Shown here piece by piece: positions 11,745 to 21,316 of a DNA stretch of 64,000 nt. Under the pieces are notes generated by a model. It was not told the DNA's origin, searched no databases, and saw only the letters and a program-made list of their open reading frames with translations. The first letter of the stretch is position 1, and each line of letters starts with the position of its first letter. The DNA is from Eustoma russellianum (lineage: Eukaryota; Streptophyta; Magnoliopsida; Gentianales; Gentianaceae), in contig AP025065.1 of NCBI GenBank assembly GCA_036186865.1, positions 3,999,264 through 4,063,263 on the forward strand, given 5' to 3'. A program made the position numbers and the translations under genes.

Positions 11745-14449
11745 CCCCCCCTCGAATCTGACTGTGCGTACAAATTACACAACCCAAGTGCAGTAGTCAG
11801 ATTAGTCATTCTTTGGAAATCCAAAGCCTTAGTAAAAATATCTGCAAGTTGATGATCAGTTCTCACGGGCATAGGCTTCACTACCCCTTCAAGATACTTA
11901 TGCCTTACAACATGACAATCTATTTCGATATGTTTGGTACGTTCATGGAAAACTGGATTTTCCACAATATAAAGGGCACTTCTACTATCACAAAACAATT
12001 CAACCGGGCCTTCTTGCTGCACGCCCAAATCCTTTAACAAATAAATCAACCACTGTATCTCACAGGTTGCAGCCGCCAATGCTCTATATTCAGCCTCTGA
12101 AGACGACCTAGACACCGTGTTTTGTTTCTTTGCCTTCCACGAAATTAATGATTCTCCTAGAAACATGCAAAAGCCAGTGATTGACCTTCGCGTTTCCTGG
12201 CATCCTGCCCAGTCCGCATCTGCAAAGGCTTTAAGCTTGAGCTCTCCATTTGCAGGAAAGTATAAGCCTTGTCCTGCTGTCCCCTTGACATACCTTAACA
12301 ATCTGTGAACTGCCTTGAAGTGAGCCTTAGTAGGAACATCCAAGAATTGTGACAACTGTTGAACAGTGAACGCAATGTCCGGCCTTGTGATAGTCAAATA
12401 TAGCAACTTCCCAATGAGACTTCTATATCTAGGAATGTCATCAGTTAACACTGAGTCTGAGTCTCCACGCTGTAATTTAACTGCCTTTTCCATTGGGGTC
12501 TTGGCAGGTTTAGCACCAAGGTATCCTGCACTTTCAAGCAACTCTAAAGCATAGTTCCTTTGACACAGTGTAAGACCCCCCCTTGATCTAGCAACCTCAA
12601 TGCCTAGGAAATAGTGTAACTCCCCAAGATCCTTAATCTGAAAAGTAGAATGAAGATAGTCCTTCAATTGTTGAATGGCCTGCATTGAGGAGCTAGTCAC
12701 AATGACATCATCAACATACACTAGGACAACCAGTAAAACACCTGAGATAGTGCTGGTAAATAAGGTGTGATCATGTTGAGATTGTCGAAACCCTTTATAA
12801 ACCAGTGCTTGAGTGAGTTTCTCATTCCATTGCCTACTTGCTTGTTTGAGACCGTATAAAGATTTTTGAAGTTTGCATACAAGATTAGGAGCAGAGGCAG
12901 TCATGCCCGGTGGAAGCTGCATATAAATTTCTTCAGAGAGCTCACCATGTAAAAATGCATTATTGACGTCTAGTTGGTGAACAAACCATCCCTTACTGGC
13001 AGCCATAGCTAAAACCAATCTGACAGTGGTCAATTTGGCTACTGGGGAGAACGTGTCAGTGTAATCAACACCTAGCTGTTGAGTGAATCCCTTAGCCACT
13101 AACCGTGCTTTGTAACGTTCCACTGACCCATCAGCACGATACTTGGTCTTGTAAACCCATTTACAGCCAATGGGAGTCTTTCCTGCAGGAAGAGGCACTA
13201 AAGACCAAGTGTGATTAGCATTAAGAGCATCAATTTCTTTCTGCATTGCCTGTAACCAGTACTCATGCTGGGATGCCTCATGATAAGTAACAGGATCAGG
13301 ATTAATGCTAATGTTAACAGCATATGCTCTATACTCAGGAGTAAAAGAATCAAAGGATACATATTGATGAAGGGGGTGAAAAACAGTAGGAGAATCAGAC
13401 CAAGAACTGGTTAGGATATTACAATAATAATCACGCAAGTATGAAGGTTTTTGCTTAGGTCTAATAGGTCTAGCAGACTCAAGAGGCGGTAGATCAATGG
13501 TGATGGTAGGAACTGGGTTGGAAGGAGCTGAAACTTGAGATTGATCATTTAATGGTGAAAGAACTAGCACAGATGGCTGATAAGGTGACTCTGCAGAGTG
13601 AGTACCAGTTGATTGTGACGAGGGAGTAAGTTGAAGAAAATTCTCTGAATGATGTGGATTATACACTGACACGGGCAGATTGGAAATAGGTGTGGAATCA
13701 GGCAGGAGGTGAGGTGTGGAAGTGTGATCGTGAGTCTGTGATGATGATGGTGAAGAAACAGCAACATATGGGAAAACACTCTCATGAAACGTAACATGCC
13801 TCGATACAAAGACGTTTTTTGTAGTGAGATCTTGGAGTATGTGGCCTTTGGAGTACAAGGGAATTCCAAGGTAAACGCAAACCTTAGCTTTGGGATCAAA
13901 CTTTCCTTTTTGTGGTGTACTGTCGTATGCAAAGGCTTGGCATCCAAAAACTTTCAAGTCATTATAGGATGGATTAGAATGAAAGAGACTGAAATATGGA
14001 GATTGATTGTCCAGAATTGGCGTAGGTAAAACGTTAACAATGTATGTAGCGTGTTGTATACATAATCCCCAAAGCTCAAGTGGGAGATTAGCTTGAAATC
14101 TTAAGGCTCTAGCAACATTAAGCAAGTGCTGCTGCTTTCTTTCTACCAAGCCATTCTGCTGTGGGGTATAAGGACAACTTTTCTGGTGTACAATGCCCTT
14201 TTGAGAGAAGAATTGGGTTAAGGAAAATTCAGGGGCATTGTCACTTCTAATGACCTTTATTTTCTTGGCAAACTGTGTTTCAACATATTGGTAGAAATTT
14301 TCAATAACCTGCTTGGCATCTGACTTGGCTTTAATTAGGTAAGTCCAAGTAAATCTGGTTTTGTCATCAACAATTGTAAGAAAGTACGTTTGCCCGTATA
14401 GTGTGGGCACCCTGTATGGACCCCAAATATCAATGTGTAACAAATCAAA
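11717..14449 (-). CDS. Copia-1 pol, downstream part: integrase, RT, RNase H
   Basis: About 910 codons in frame with the gag part upstream, from just after an in-frame TGA at 14450-14452. The integrase core starts LLHIDIWGPY (first D), followed by IRSDNAPEFS (second D) and PQQNGLVERKQ (the E). The variable linker lies around 13400-13800. RT runs from WKW-type sequence near 13170 (IGCKWVYKTKYRADGSVERY) through LDVNNAFLHGELSEEIYM to YVDD at about 12707-12720. RNase H has ADADWAGC, SRSSSEAEYRALA, FCDSRSALYI and HERTKHIEIDCH. The frame stops at 11717, inside the 3' LTR, with the purine tract itself translated as arginine-glycine-glycine. All catalytic motifs I looked for are present. The product would integrate and reverse transcribe the element RNA inside virus-like particles. 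Whether it is made depends on the stop at 14450. Confidence 0.93.
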   Translation of the reverse strand, partial: FDLLHIDIWGPYRVPTLYGQTYFLTIVDDKTRFTWTYLIKAKSDAKQVIENFYQYVETQFAKKIKVIRSDNAPEFSLTQFFSQKGIVHQKSCPYTPQQNGLVERKQQHLLNVARALRFQANLPLELWGLCIQHATYIVNVLPTPILDNQSPYFSLFHSNPSYNDLKVFGCQAFAYDSTPQKGKFDPKAKVCVYLGIPLYSKGHILQDLTTKNVFVSRHVTFHESVFPYVAVSSPSSSQTHDHTSTPHLLPDSTPISNLPVSVYNPHHSENFLQLTPSSQSTGTHSAESPYQPSVLVLSPLNDQSQVSAPSNPVPTITIDLPPLESARPIRPKQKPSYLRDYYCNILTSSWSDSPTVFHPLHQYVSFDSFTPEYRAYAVNISINPDPVTYHEASQHEYWLQAMQKEIDALNANHTWSLVPLPAGKTPIGCKWVYKTKYRADGSVERYKARLVAKGFTQQLGVDYTDTFSPVAKLTTVRLVLAMAASKGWFVHQLDVNNAFLHGELSEEIYMQLPPGMTASAPNLVCKLQKSLYGLKQASRQWNEKLTQALVYKGFRQSQHDHTLFTSTISGVLLVVLVYVDDVIVTSSSMQAIQQLKDYLHSTFQIKDLGELHYFLGIEVARSRGGLTLCQRNYALELLESAGYLGAKPAKTPMEKAVKLQRGDSDSVLTDDIPRYRSLIGKLLYLTITRPDIAFTVQQLSQFLDVPTKAHFKAVHRLLRYVKGTAGQGLYFPANGELKLKAFADADWAGCQETRRSITGFCMFLGESLISWKAKKQNTVSRSSSEAEYRALAAATCEIQWLIYLLKDLGVQQEGPVELFCDSRSALYIVENPVFHERTKHIEIDCHVVRHKYLEGVVKPMPVRTDHQLADIFTKALDFQRMTNLTTALGLCNLYAQSDSRGGVKAIDRMR
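11745..11753 (-). other. Polypurine tract of Copia-1
   Basis: GAGGGGGGG on the minus strand, directly abutting the 3' LTR. It is the expected plus-strand primer site. Copia-2 has the identical tract at 41030-41038. Confidence 0.9.
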
Positions 14450-16333
14450 TCAACAAGTTGACACAGATTCAGACACAGGAAATGACAAGCGTTTTTGTTT
14501 AGCCATTGGACACACTTTACAAACTGTCTTTACATCTGATACCTTGACAGAAGATGCTATTTTATTTATTTCTCTTAGTCTTGGCATTGAAGCATGGCCA
14601 AGCCTAAGATGCCATAGCATGGAAGATGAACAACAGTGGGAACAAGAAGAAGAAAAACAAACAGATCGTGGCTCCCCATTCAAAGAACTTGTGCTCACTA
14701 GAGACTTCAATTTAGTGTCTGGCATCTTGAATGTGCCAGTGAGATAATAGAGTCCATTTACCAATCTAGCTGAACCAATCTTCCTCTTGGAGTATTGGTC
14801 CTGGAGTGTACATTCATAACCATGGAAGTAAGCACAAACATGAGACACCACAGACAACTTACTCAAAGACAGTAAGTTAAAAGAAAACGATGGAACATAC
14901 AAAACGTCAAGTAAGTTGATGAATTGATTGATAATGACAGTACCAATATGAGTGGCTACGACTGATGTATTATTGGGCATTTTTACTGATATGTTGTTGA
15001 CAGGTTTAAAATGGCTGAAGTGAGACAAAGAGCATGAGATATGATTAGTTGCTCCTGAGTCTAGAATCCATATGCTGGAAATATTAGAAGAAACCTTACC
15101 TGACACCTTATCACTAAGCACCATAGCCTGAGCACTCATCACAGAGGGATGATAGGCAACAGTTGATTCAGCAGCAACATTATTCTTTGGTTCATCTGGA
15201 CAACTCAGAATACTCATCAACTTATTATACTGTTCAGCAGAGAGCATTGGCATAGGCATTTGGATCTGTTCTTGTGACACAGACACAACATCCGTCTGGT
15301 TCTGGTTGCTTCCATCATCCCTTAAAATGTTCACATCTTGACATACAGCATCAGTCATGTTAACTTGCGGCCTCACCTTGAAACCCGGGGGGTATCCATA
15401 CTTCTTATAGCATCTTTCCACAGTATGTCCAGCTTTTCCACAATGTGTACAAACAGGCCGCTGAGAAATATTATGGTATCCCCTTCCTGTTCCTCTATTC
15501 ATACCTCTGAAACTCCCAGTCTGAGGTCTAGAATTGAAACTACCAACGGCAAAGCTCATAGGTTCAGACATGTTCTGGCTACCAGTTACTAGAGCCGTTG
15601 GATTGTTGCAAACTTGCTGTGACACACTACTTGCCACAATCTTCCTCTCATACTGTAATGCCATTGAAAAGGCAGTTGAAATGCTTGGCAAGGGTGTCAT
15701 GACAAAAATTTGAGACCTCACAGGGTCAAACTCCGAATTTAATCCTTTGATAAACTTGATCACGAAGTCTCCCTCCACAAACTTGGAGACCTTACCAATT
15801 ATATCACACACACATCTACCACATGAACACCTAGGTTTAGGCCTTAAAATCAACATCTCTCCCCAAATTGACTTCAATCTAGTAAAGTAATCATTAATAC
15901 ACATACCTTCTTGCCTTACTGCGTAGAACGTCTCTACCAAATCCGACAGACGAAACGGATCTCCCCCGGCGTATCTCATTGTCAGATCATTCCATACATC
16001 CCGTGCTGTCTCATACCACATGATACTCTGCGCAATCGTTGGAGTCACACAGTTCTGGATCCACGATTGGACCATCGTATTACACTGGTTCCACGCAAGG
16101 TACGTATCATCATTCTCTGCTGGCTTCCTCATGGTTCCATCGATGAAACACATTTTGTTTTTGATAGTTAACGCCATTCGTAATGTTCTACTCCATGAGT
16201 GGAAATTGTGGCCATTGAGCGGAGGCTGGACAAGTACTGCTGCTGGACTTTCATTCGGATGCAAATACAATGGATTTGATGCAGGATTCTCAACGTTGTT
16301 ACTACGACTAGTTGAGGCTGAATTGGAACTCAT
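14450..16333 (-). CDS. Copia-1 gag, protease and pre-integrase part
   Basis: 627 codons from ATG at 16331-16333 (MSSNSASTSR). An upstream GTG would add seven codons, but the ATG is the better start. Residues about 30-230 are the copia-type gag (QPPLNGHNFHSWSRTLRMAL). A CCHC zinc knuckle CTHCGKAGHTVERC lies at 295-308 and binds RNA. The aspartic protease site WILDSGATNHIS lies at 422-433. The pre-integrase zinc motif (LWHLRLGHAS ... CKVCPMAKQKR) lies at 573-615. The frame ends at TGA 14450-14452, one codon before FDLLHIDIWG, where related elements (Copia-2 here) read straight through. The stop is therefore either a point mutation or, less likely, a readthrough signal. Otherwise no break is visible. 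Confidence 0.93.
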   Translation of the reverse strand: MSSNSASTSRSNNVENPASNPLYLHPNESPAAVLVQPPLNGHNFHSWSRTLRMALTIKNKMCFIDGTMRKPAENDDTYLAWNQCNTMVQSWIQNCVTPTIAQSIMWYETARDVWNDLTMRYAGGDPFRLSDLVETFYAVRQEGMCINDYFTRLKSIWGEMLILRPKPRCSCGRCVCDIIGKVSKFVEGDFVIKFIKGLNSEFDPVRSQIFVMTPLPSISTAFSMALQYERKIVASSVSQQVCNNPTALVTGSQNMSEPMSFAVGSFNSRPQTGSFRGMNRGTGRGYHNISQRPVCTHCGKAGHTVERCYKKYGYPPGFKVRPQVNMTDAVCQDVNILRDDGSNQNQTDVVSVSQEQIQMPMPMLSAEQYNKLMSILSCPDEPKNNVAAESTVAYHPSVMSAQAMVLSDKVSGKVSSNISSIWILDSGATNHISCSLSHFSHFKPVNNISVKMPNNTSVVATHIGTVIINQFINLLDVLYVPSFSFNLLSLSKLSVVSHVCAYFHGYECTLQDQYSKRKIGSARLVNGLYYLTGTFKMPDTKLKSLVSTSSLNGEPRSVCFSSSCSHCCSSSMLWHLRLGHASMPRLREINKIASSVKVSDVKTVCKVCPMAKQKRLSFPVSESVSTC

Positions 16334-16409
16334 GACTACAACTTCAAACAACACGAAATCAACACTGAATCAACAATTTGCCAATCTATTCAATCAGAGT
16401 GCGTCAATC

Positions 16410-16421
16410 GCTCTGATACCA
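16410..16421 (-). other. Primer-binding site of Copia-1
   Basis: TGGTATCAGAGC on the minus strand, starting at the very next base after the 5' LTR. Complementary to the initiator tRNA-Met 3' end. Confidence 0.95.
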
Positions 16422-16983
16422 TGACGAAATTCACTCATACACCACAAATCAACAATCACACAACACTTGAGACAATTGAACACGCAAACCAACTCCAAAT
16501 CACCAAATGATAAAAGATAGAAACAAGTAGCGTATAGAGAATAAGGAATTAGAGAGAGAATGAAAAATATCTCAATTGATAACCGCTACTCGAATACATC
16601 CGGATGAAGCAGCACAACTGCTTTTATACAGAACAACCAAGTCGATTGTGAAGAAGAGAGGACGCGAAATTACCACACAACCCTCTAACTAACTCTACTA
16701 CTCTTTATTTACAAAAGGGCAAAACAGTCTTTTCACAATCTTTAAAACATTTCCCGCCTCAACCGTTTTCTTCTACTTCTTCCTGCTCCTTTCACCTTCA
16801 AGCTGCAACCATCACATTTCAGCAACAACATCACAATCCTTCCACTGCTACCAATCTGTCTCAGCCCCTCAAGTCAGATTCCAACATTTAACCTTCAATT
16901 CACCAGCAAGCTCACTCCATTGGGTCTGTATGGCGAAATTCCACCAAAGCAACTTCTACCTCATTCGATCAATTGCTTTGACA
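16422..16983 (-). repeat. Copia-1 5' LTR (562 bp)
   Basis: Promoter LTR of the element, same edges as the left LTR. It is followed by TAAGA (16984-16988), the target duplication. Confidence 0.96.
16621..16628 (-). promoter_or_regulatory. TATA box of the Copia-1 5' LTR
   Basis: TATAAAAG on the minus strand, about 360 bp into the LTR and about 200 bp from its end. The position suits the start of the genomic RNA. The same sequence occurs in the 3' LTR. Confidence 0.6.
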
Positions 16984-17367
16984 TAAGATAACGATCTTAA
17001 TTTAGGATTAAGGGGTTTAGATAAATTAAAAAGTGTCCAAAGTGTTGGGTCCTCTTTGGTAACATTACTAACCACTTATTCTGAAAAGAATAATTGGTAG
17101 TTACTTTTAAGTACTTATCGCTGAAAATGAAAACCACTCCCTTCAACTTTAATCTCTTCTGTCTTTTAAAACAAAATCTTTCCCAATTTATCACACTCCC
17201 ATCCAAAATATGAAATTTCTTTGCAACCAAGATATGATTCTTATACCCTTTTGCAGTTTGCTTTATGTTACTTTGGTCTTCAGTTTTCATAATCAAGATT
17301 TCTTTTCTGCTATTCCGTTTCATCATTTTCTTTCGAAATATTCGCTGACATTTGAAGCTACATCCTT
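16984..17367. repeat. Composite segment copy 2, last part, plus unmatched spacer
   Basis: 16984-17160 continues the match to 36626-36830 across the Copia-1 insertion. 17161-17367 has no counterpart in the window and shows no gene. It leads into the Copia-3b LTR. Confidence 0.7.
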
Positions 17368-17774
17368 TGTTGGGGAAATATTACGAAAAAGACTTTGTAA
17401 AAACATTTGGCACTTCCAATCAGCCCTTTTCTGTTATTCCAATGCATCAATTTATAGAGATATAATTGGACTTACAAGGATAAGTCTAATCTAATCCAAT
17501 CACTATCAATTAGGATAGTACAAATTATGGTGATGATAGATACAAGTATGGTAATGATGAATACGAATCAAATAAATCACGGATATGCGATAATTATAAA
17601 GAATCAATCAAATATAATCAGATATGCCCGCAATCTCTATCCAAACCCCGTGCTTGGCCTGGTCTGATCTTGTTAACTCGGTCAGTGAAACTCAGATCGA
17701 CTAAGATTCAGGTAGGTCAGCAGGAAGGTCAGAACAGCTCGTTCGGACAAGGTCAGCTCAGCTCGGCCTTAATA
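17368..17774 (-). mobile_element. Copia-3b 3' LTR
   Basis: Starts TGTTGGGGAAATATTACG and ends ...GGCCTTAATA next to CCCCCTGAAG. On the minus strand the inner edge is a purine-rich tract. It is the more complete partner of 2779-3171. Confidence 0.72.
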
Positions 17775-19146
17775 CCCCCTGAAGTTGGCATGTAGAGATT
17801 CGAAACACCCAACTTGGACAGAAGAAATCGAAACTCTCGAGTACTGAGAGACTTGGTCAGACTTTCGAGAAGCTGATGTGAGGTCGAAACATGCATGAGA
17901 CAGATGAGGCCGTCCAAAACCGCGTCCCTCAGGAAATAGCAGTCAACTTCGATGTGCTTGGTGCGCTCATGAGAGACAGGATTGTGCGTAAAATGTAACG
18001 CTGACTGACTGTCCATGAAGAGTGTGATCGAACCCTGATGTGGATAGCAGAAAAATCGAAGAAGACCTAGAACACATTTAAGTTCACAGGTAGTATATGC
18101 CATAGCACGATATTCCACCTCGGCTGAAGACCAGTAGATGGTAGTTTGTTTCTTAGTCTTCCAAGAAATCAGAGCTGTGCCAGCTGAATAAAATACACAG
18201 CAAGAGATCGGCGAGTAAGAGGACAACTAGCCTAATCAGAGTCATAGTAAGCAGTTAGGCAAAGGTCGTTGGTGGAAGAAAAAAGAATCCCTTGACCTAG
18301 ATGACCGTTCAAATAGCTAACAACTTTGAGAGCTACATGCGAATGATTAGTATGCGGAGTCTACATAAATTGAGCTAATATCTGCACGGTGTTGGAAAGC
18401 TCAGGGTGGAATACAAACAAATGCACCAGACGTCCAACAAGACGTTGATAAGGCAATGGATCATCCAAGAGTAAGCTGGGCGATTAAGATAGCTTATGTT
18501 GTTGTTCAAGTGGGACAGCCGAAGGCTTGGAAACCATTAATCCAAAACCTACAATAATATCAAGCGTGTATTTACGCTGGGACACGAAAATCCTAGCTCG
18601 GCTATGGGCCAATTCAAGGCCAAGAAAGTATTTTATATGACCGAGATCCTTCATATGGAAACAACGACTAAGATAGTCCTTAAGAATATCCATAGTGGGC
18701 GGAGAGTTGCCAACAATGATAAGATCATCAACATAGACGAGAAGATAAAGTTGAATAGCACCACGGATTTAACGAAACAAAGAATGATCTGAATAAGATT
18801 GAACAAAACCGTATGTTCAGAGAGTGTCAGAAAACTTAGCAAACCAACAACGTGGGGCCTTTTTAAGCCCATATAATAATTTACGAAGTCGACGAACCTT
18901 AGTGGGGTCGGAAGGGGCGAAACATTGAGGGGACTTCATGTAGACTTCCTCGTGAAGATCACCATGGAGAAAGGCATTGCCAACGTCCATTTGACATGTG
19001 TGCTAAAAGCATGCAGACAGTATCTATGTTGACGGTTGGAGCAAAGGTCACAGTGTAATCAATGCCCTCTATTTGACGATTGCCGTGAATAACAAAACGT
19101 GCTTTGTAGCATTCGACACTGCCATCTGAGTTGTATTTGATCTTAT
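17775..19146 (-). pseudogene. Copia-3b pol remnant, RT and RNase H
   Basis: The minus strand reads RNase H at 17775-18230 (ALISWKTKKQTTIYWSSAEV, FMDSQSALHF, HERTKHIEVDCYFLRDAVLD). RT pieces at 18484-18872 change frame near 18690 (VYVDDLI-type codons lie across the shift, then MDILKDYLSRCFHMKDLGH). The RT N-terminal part runs up to 19146, where KIKYNSDGSVE-type codons are interrupted by the Gypsy-1 insertion. The frame resumes at 28350 on the far side. Frameshifts and stops are numerous, so it is not functional. Confidence 0.82.
19142..19146. repeat. Target-site duplication of Gypsy-1, left
   Basis: CTTAT directly before the TGTTACGCCC start of the left LTR, repeated exactly at 28350-28354. 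Confidence 0.92.
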
Positions 19147-20229
19147 TGTTACGCCCGCAAAATTTTCGAACTAGCCGTTACACATTAATTTAAAATTGTA
19201 GTTGTTAGATGTAACCATCCTGCGAGTCAAATAAATTGCAGCGTATCAATTATGTCCAGGTGATTCCGAAATTAGCTATAGAAATATATAAATTATATCG
19301 TATATAAAGTAGGGGAACAATAAAGAAAAAAGTAAAAGAAAGAAAAATAAAAAATAGTATAGTAATGTGCTTAAGGATACCGTAGGATAGGAAGAAAGAA
19401 AAAAAATAAATAAATAAATATAATAATAATTAAAAATAAAGTTGAAGATAAGGTTAAAGTAAATTGAAAATAAATAAATTAAAAAATAATAAAATAATAA
19501 TGAAGAAAAAGAAGTGGGTCAACGTGGATTGAGTGGGGGGAGTAACTGACTCCCCCAAAATGCGGCACAAGGATCGATAAAAGCAGGAGAAGAAGAATAA
19601 AAAAAGAGAAGAACGATAGTGATGAAGGTGGCAGAGGAAGAAAATAGAAAGGGGAAGAAGAGAGAAGAAGAAAGAAGGAGCGGCGCATAAATAATCCCTG
19701 ACTTATTCACGTTGGTCGTTTAATCGTACCATTGCTTGCATCGAGGTAGGTTCCCTTTATCCCCTCCAATTGCTTTGGTGATATATTATGTGTTTTTGTT
19801 GTCTTAATTGCTGCAATCTATGCCATGTTAATTATCTGTGAAAAGCATGAGATCTTGGAGCTTGTGGAATGCGTTTGATGATATTGCGTGCTTTGGTTTT
19901 GATTTTAGGAAAAAATTTGATAATCAAATTAACACAGTTTAGGGTTTTAAGTTGTTGATTTGGCCTTAGAATAAGCTCCCATAGACTAGAAATAAGCAGA
20001 AAATAGATCGAATTCGAAAAACGGCCACCGGAGGCGGCCGGAGTGCCTCACGTGTTGCCAGGAGGGCCGCGCGTGGCCTCCACGCGCGCGCTGGAGCATC
20101 CATGTGCTTCCTGGATAAGTAGCCACCATTTAATAAAAACATTATCTCAGACCGGGCCGGACCAGGCGCAGGCGGCCGGACCCTTAGCGGGCCGGCTCTG
20201 CACAAGGCCTGGCCCGTTAGCTTCTGTTA

Positions 20230-20238
20230 TAAAAAAAA
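20230..20238. repeat. 9-bp target-site duplication of MULE-1, left
   Basis: TAAAAAAAA before the inverted repeat and TAAAAAAAG (21317-21325) after it, 8 of 9 identical. Nine bases is the Mutator-type length. Confidence 0.75.
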
Positions 20239-21316
20239 GAGTTAATTGCACCTGGTATCCATTCTTTTCTACAAAGTTTTATGTAGCATCCAATTTTTCA
20301 TGAAATACACCTGCCATCCAGACTTATAGGGTAAATAGACACCTGGCATCCGACAACCGGGAAATCACCTACTATAGGCGGCTTTTAGCAATTTTCCTTT
20401 TATTTTTCACTTTTCTCCCACTTGGCGCCCAAAATTTTCAAACCCATGGTTAATTCCACTTTCTTTCAACCATCTTTCTCTTTCTCCTGTGATGCTTTCT
20501 GCTATGAATGAAGCATCAACTTTTTATGCTGAGCAAACCAGCAGCATCAAAAACAGCGAAAGGGGAAGACCTTTTGCTGAAGGAAAATACAAATATTATT
20601 TCCGAAGCTGCTGCTCTTGAAGAACTAATTATAATTACATGAGTCCTTAGCTTTAGTGTAATTAATGGACCATAAATATCTGCAATTTCCGTTACCAATA
20701 CATGAGGTTTCTTGCCTATAACATTGGGAATGTTTCCTATGATGGGCCATTGAAATGGACCAGGCGGAAGATTTTTGTGCTTTGATGAAGATGAATTTAA
20801 GAATTTTACAATGAAAATAATCAGAGATCAAATTAGAAGAGGATAAGTAGGAAGAGTGAAGGAGAAGATAAGTAGGAAGAGTGATGGATGTGGGATCAGG
20901 AGACTTGGGTTTTGTAATATGGGGAAGAAATGAGGGAATTTGGGTTTCTGCTGACATTGTTGGAGAAAGAAGAGGGTAGGAGAAAGGAAGGTGGATTGGT
21001 AGGGGAGGGAGGTGGATGGCAGGAGTGGGGGGTGGGGTGGGGGTTTTATTTTTTATTTTTGAATTATTTTTTCTTAAACTTTTAATTTTTTTTCAATTTA
21101 TTATTTTATTGATCCTAAACCTTGGTTAAAGTCAGGTTAAAAGTAGGGTTAAGTCCGGTCAAAGGTCGATTTCAGCGGTCAACGGTCGACCAGCAGGTCA
21201 TCTGGATGCTAGGTGTCTATTTACCCTATAAGACTGGATGGCAAATGTGTTTCATGAAACATTGTATGCTACTTAAAACTTTGTGGAAAAGAATGGATAT
21301 CAGGTGCAATTAACTC
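20239..21316. mobile_element. MULE-1: Pack-MULE carrying a P450 fragment
   Basis: A 1078-bp insertion present only in the 5' LTR of Gypsy-1. The 3' LTR has the uninterrupted site near 27045. The ends are long inverted repeats: GAGTTAATTGCACCTGGTAT at the left, and the same with one change as the reverse complement of the right end, with similarity continuing about 115-120 bp. Long terminal repeats and a 9-bp duplication are the marks of Mutator-like elements. There is no transposase. The interior holds a reverse-strand cytochrome P450 N-terminal fragment (20516-20827), which makes this a Pack-MULE. The same left end occurs at 63200 with different contents. Confidence 0.88.
20516..20827 (-). 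pseudogene. Captured cytochrome P450 N-terminal exon fragment
   Basis: 103 open codons on the minus strand, bounded by TGA at 20828-20830 and TGA at 20516-20518. The N-terminal part is a short hydrophobic segment (SLIIFIVKFL), consistent with the end of a membrane anchor. The proline-rich hinge KNLPPGPFQWPIIGN follows, then KKPHVLVTEIADIYGPLITL and an IIISSSRAAASEI stretch. This is the order of plant microsomal P450s of the CYP76/CYP71 type: hinge, PxxxLxxLAxxYGP, then V..SS...A.E. The last 30 codons drift from the expected LSxRxxP sequence. The heme-binding, I-helix and K-helix regions are absent, so no enzyme can be made. It lies wholly inside the MULE, which points to capture from a host gene elsewhere. 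Exact P450 family is not assignable by eye. Confidence 0.85.

Larger units (their letters stand above)
11183..16983 (-). mobile_element. Copia-1: near-intact, young Ty1/copia retrotransposon
   Basis: A 5801-bp element on the minus strand with two 562-bp LTRs, a perfect 5-bp target duplication (TAAGA), an initiator-tRNA-Met primer site directly at the 5' LTR, a purine tract at the 3' LTR, and one long gag-pol frame interrupted only by a single in-frame TGA. By eye the LTRs differ at a single base (position 24 of the left LTR), so insertion was recent. It lies in copy 2 of the composite segment. The corresponding unoccupied site is at 36626-36630 in copy 3, so it arrived after the duplication. 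Domain order (gag, protease, integrase, RT, RNase H) is diagnostic of copia. Confidence 0.97.

Noticed and set aside
16410..16421. tRNA-Met-like sequence as a possible tRNA gene
   Set aside because: Only the 12-base primer-binding complement is present; no tRNA body follows here or at the other primer sites.
20516..20827. A working cytochrome P450 gene
   Set aside because: Only the N-terminal hinge region is present, with no heme-binding cysteine region; it is confined to a transposon.
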